Below, piece by piece: positions 39,987 through 42,004 of a stretch of DNA of 42,004 nucleotides. A model generated the notes under the pieces. That model was not told the DNA's origin. It worked only from the letters and a program-made list of their open reading frames with translations, and made no database searches. Origin of the DNA: an uncultured Collinsella sp. (lineage in GTDB: Bacteria > Actinomycetota > Coriobacteriia > Coriobacteriales > Coriobacteriaceae). Where the stretch lies: the NCBI GenBank assembly GCA_900540945.1, contig UQHQ01000018.1, positions 1 to 42,004 on the forward strand, read 5' to 3'. Position numbers and translations under genes: made by a program. Within the stretch, counting starts at the first letter, position 1. Every line of letters starts with the position of its first letter.

Positions 39987-41078
39987 ATGAAGAAGAACAA
40001 GAACTATGTGGACCTGAAGGACCAGCCGGTTCCTGAGGGCCAGCATCTGCTCGAGGTCGATGACCTTAAGATGTATTTCCACACCGAGGATGGCGTTGTT
40101 CGCGCTGTCGACGGTGTCTCCTACACGCTCGATCGCGGCGAAACCCTGGGCGTCGTCGGTGAGTCCGGCTCCGGTAAGTCCGTGACCGCCATGACCATCA
40201 TGGGCCTCATCTCGATGCCTCCGGGAAAGATCGAGGGCGGTGACGTTCGCTATCGCGGCCGCTCCATCCTCGAAATGACCGAGGAAGAGATGCAGCACAT
40301 TCGCGGCAACGATATCGCGATGATCTTCCAGGATCCTATGACCTCCTTGAACCCGGTCTATAAGATCGGCAGGCAGGTGGGCGAGGGTCTTCGTCTGCAC
40401 CGTGGCTACTCCAAGCAGGAGGCGCTCAAGCGTGCCACCGAGCTTTTGGACCTCGTGGGTATCCCCGAGCCCGAGAAGCGCGTCAATGAGTATCCGCACC
40501 AGTTCTCTGGCGGTATGCGTCAGCGAGTCATGATTGCCATGGCCCTTGCCTGCGATCCCGATATTCTGATTGCCGACGAGCCCACGACTGCCCTGGACGT
40601 TACCATCCAGGCTCAGATTATCGAGCTCATGCAGGAGATGCAGGAGAAGAACGGCAACGCCATCATCATGATTACCCATGACCTGGGTGTTGTCGCCGAT
40701 ATGGCCGATAAGATCATGGTTATGTACGCCGGCCGCCCCGTTGAGTTCGGTACTGCTGAGGAAATCTTCTACGAGAGCCGCCACCCCTACACCTGGGGTC
40801 TTATCCGCTCCATCCCGGAGCAGGCAATCGAAGAGAAGAAGCCGCTGACGCCGATTCACGGCAACCCGCCTTCGCTCATGAACCTGCCTGAGGGCTGCGT
40901 CTTCTCTCCTCGTTGCCCCTACGTGACGGACAAGTGCCGCAAGCAGCGCCCTGAGCGCGTTGTCACCGAGTCCGGTCACTATTCTGCGTGCCACTATTCC
41001 GGTGACCCCGAGTTCCTCAAGAACGCTCCTGAGACGTCCCGTACGCGCAAGGATTCCAAGAAGGGAGGCGAGGCGTAA
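39987..41078 (+). CDS. oppD: Oligopeptide ABC ATPase, OppD
   Basis: Nucleotide-binding subunit with Walker A GESGSGKS (about residues 58-65), Q-loop IFQDPMTSLNPVYK, signature FSGGMRQRVMIAMAL, Walker B ILIADEPTTALD and ITHD. The C-terminal extension keeps the cysteine set: GCVFSPRCPYVTDKC and later SACHY. In recent mycobacterial Opp/Dpp structures this region holds an Fe-S cluster (from memory). 363 aa. The ATG is two bases after the oppC stop. Confidence 0.94.
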   Translation: MKKNKNYVDLKDQPVPEGQHLLEVDDLKMYFHTEDGVVRAVDGVSYTLDRGETLGVVGESGSGKSVTAMTIMGLISMPPGKIEGGDVRYRGRSILEMTEEEMQHIRGNDIAMIFQDPMTSLNPVYKIGRQVGEGLRLHRGYSKQEALKRATELLDLVGIPEPEKRVNEYPHQFSGGMRQRVMIAMALACDPDILIADEPTTALDVTIQAQIIELMQEMQEKNGNAIIMITHDLGVVADMADKIMVMYAGRPVEFGTAEEIFYESRHPYTWGLIRSIPEQAIEEKKPLTPIHGNPPSLMNLPEGCVFSPRCPYVTDKCRKQRPERVVTESGHYSACHYSGDPEFLKNAPETSRTRKDSKKGGEA

Positions 41079-42004
41079 ATGGCAGACAATAACGAGCGCA
41101 CTCCACTGCTGAAGGTCGAGCACCTCTCCAAGGAGTTTCCCGCAGAGTCCGGCATGTTCGCCAAGCGTTTTTCCAAGCGCGTCGTCTCTGCTGTAAACGA
41201 CATCTCTTTTGAGATTTATCCTGGCGAGACCTTTGGTCTGGTTGGCGAGTCTGGTTGCGGTAAATCCACCACGGGCCGCACTATCATGCGTCTGACCAAG
41301 CCGACCGCCGGCAAGGTGTTCTTCCAGGGCAAAGATGTTGCCGAGATGAGCAAGCATGAGATCAAGGACATGCGTCGTGAGATGCAGTTTATCTTCCAGG
41401 ATCCTTATGCTTCGCTCAACCCTCGTATGACCATCGGTGAGATTGTCTCCGAGCCCATGACCATTCATGGTGTGGGTACCAAGGAGGAGCGCATTGAGCG
41501 CGTCCGTGAGCTTCTCGACGTCGTTGGACTGAACCCCGAGCACATCAACCGCTATCCGCATGAGTTCTCGGGCGGCCAGCGTCAGCGTGTCGGCATTGCC
41601 CGCGCGTTTGCTCTGAAGCCTAAGCTGATCATCTGCGACGAGCCGGTTTCCGCTCTGGATGTATCCATTCAGGCTCAGGTTTTGAACCTGCTCAAGGAAT
41701 TGCAGGACAAGTTTGGTACCGCGTATCTGTTTATTGCCCACGACCTGTCTGTTGTGCAGCATATCTCCGATCGCGTTGCCGTTATGTATTTGGGTAAGAT
41801 GGTCGAGGTTTCTGACTGGAAGACGCTCTACAGCGAGCCCCACCATCCGTACACGCAGTCGCTGCTGTCTGCCGTGCCGGTGCCCGATCCGGATATCCAG
41901 AAGACCCGCAAGCGCATCATCCTCGCCGGCGATCCGCCGTCGCCGCTGGATCCGCCGACCGGCTGCCGTTTCCACACGCGCTGCCCGATTGCGCAGGGTG
42001 TCTG
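41079..42004 (+). CDS. oppF: Oligopeptide ABC ATPase, OppF (cut by window end)
   Basis: Second nucleotide-binding subunit, open through the right edge after 308 codons. Walker A GESGCGKS, Q-loop IFQDPYASLNPRM, signature FSGGQRQRVGIARAF, Walker B IICDEPVSALD and the H-loop AHD are present. The C-terminal GCRFHTRCPIAQG at the edge is the start of the cysteine motif. The ATG directly follows the oppD stop, with GGGAGGCGAGG upstream. Only the last few dozen residues should be missing. Confidence 0.95.
   Translation, partial: MADNNERTPLLKVEHLSKEFPAESGMFAKRFSKRVVSAVNDISFEIYPGETFGLVGESGCGKSTTGRTIMRLTKPTAGKVFFQGKDVAEMSKHEIKDMRREMQFIFQDPYASLNPRMTIGEIVSEPMTIHGVGTKEERIERVRELLDVVGLNPEHINRYPHEFSGGQRQRVGIARAFALKPKLIICDEPVSALDVSIQAQVLNLLKELQDKFGTAYLFIAHDLSVVQHISDRVAVMYLGKMVEVSDWKTLYSEPHHPYTQSLLSAVPVPDPDIQKTRKRIILAGDPPSPLDPPTGCRFHTRCPIAQGV

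Noticed and set aside
1..42004. tRNA or rRNA genes, CRISPR arrays, insertion sequences, prophage
   Set aside because: No cloverleaf-like sequences in the gaps, no regularly spaced repeats, and no transposase or integrase motifs were seen.

Overview
The window looks like a chromosomal segment of a Coriobacteriia actinobacterium, most likely Collinsella or a close relative. This is inferred, not searched. The grounds are moderately GC-rich DNA with strongly biased GCC/AAG codon use in the highly expressed genes, WhiA together with an actinobacterial-type RapZ, peptide-type ABC transporters whose binding proteins carry twin-arginine lipoprotein signals, and gut-type sialic acid use. No rRNA, tRNA, CRISPR array, phage or IS element was seen.

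Region 1 (1-17.8 kb) is housekeeping. A terminator closes an upstream gene, then coaE, a small membrane-anchored lytic transglycosylase and uvrB follow on the plus strand. A minus-strand block carries an Mrp/ApbC P-loop ATPase and two different flavoprotein dehydrogenases (HI0933/BaiN type and COG2509 type), and next to it an LtaS-like sulfatase-fold membrane protein. Both the HI0933-type gene and the LtaS-like gene carry a single frameshift at a short C tract, so each is either broken or affected by a sequence error. uvrA, with a possible LexA box, is followed by ybaK, murJ and uvrC. MurJ has a cytoplasmic extension of about 230 residues with three ETAV(F/Y)L repeats.

Region 2 (17.9-28.7 kb) is a sialic acid operon. 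It holds a family-5 (peptide/nickel type) ABC transporter comprising a binding lipoprotein, a permease, a permease-ATPase fusion and a second ATPase. These are followed by an AXE1-type acetylesterase, a second esterase-like protein that has lost its nucleophile serine, N-acetylneuraminate lyase, ManNAc kinase (ROK) and ManNAc-6-P epimerase. The proposed flow is uptake of free, possibly O-acetylated, sialic acid, deacetylation, cleavage to ManNAc and pyruvate, then phosphorylation and epimerisation to GlcNAc-6-P. nagA/nagB and a sialidase are not in the window. The operon is unusually rich in RNA-scale structure: a three-way-junction-like 5' leader, several hairpins between satA and satB, and two hairpins of about 95 nt flanking nanK.

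Region 3 (28.7-35.9 kb) has rapZ-whiA without the yvcK gene that usually separates them. It is followed by gap (AT-rich upstream region with a palindrome and repeated half-sites), an attenuator-like terminator, pgk-tpiA-gpmI, and secG as its own unit.

Region 4 (36.2 kb to the end) is a second, canonical oligopeptide ABC operon, oppABCDF, with oppF cut by the window edge. Its ATPases keep the C-terminal cysteine motif that the sialic acid transporter ATPases have lost.
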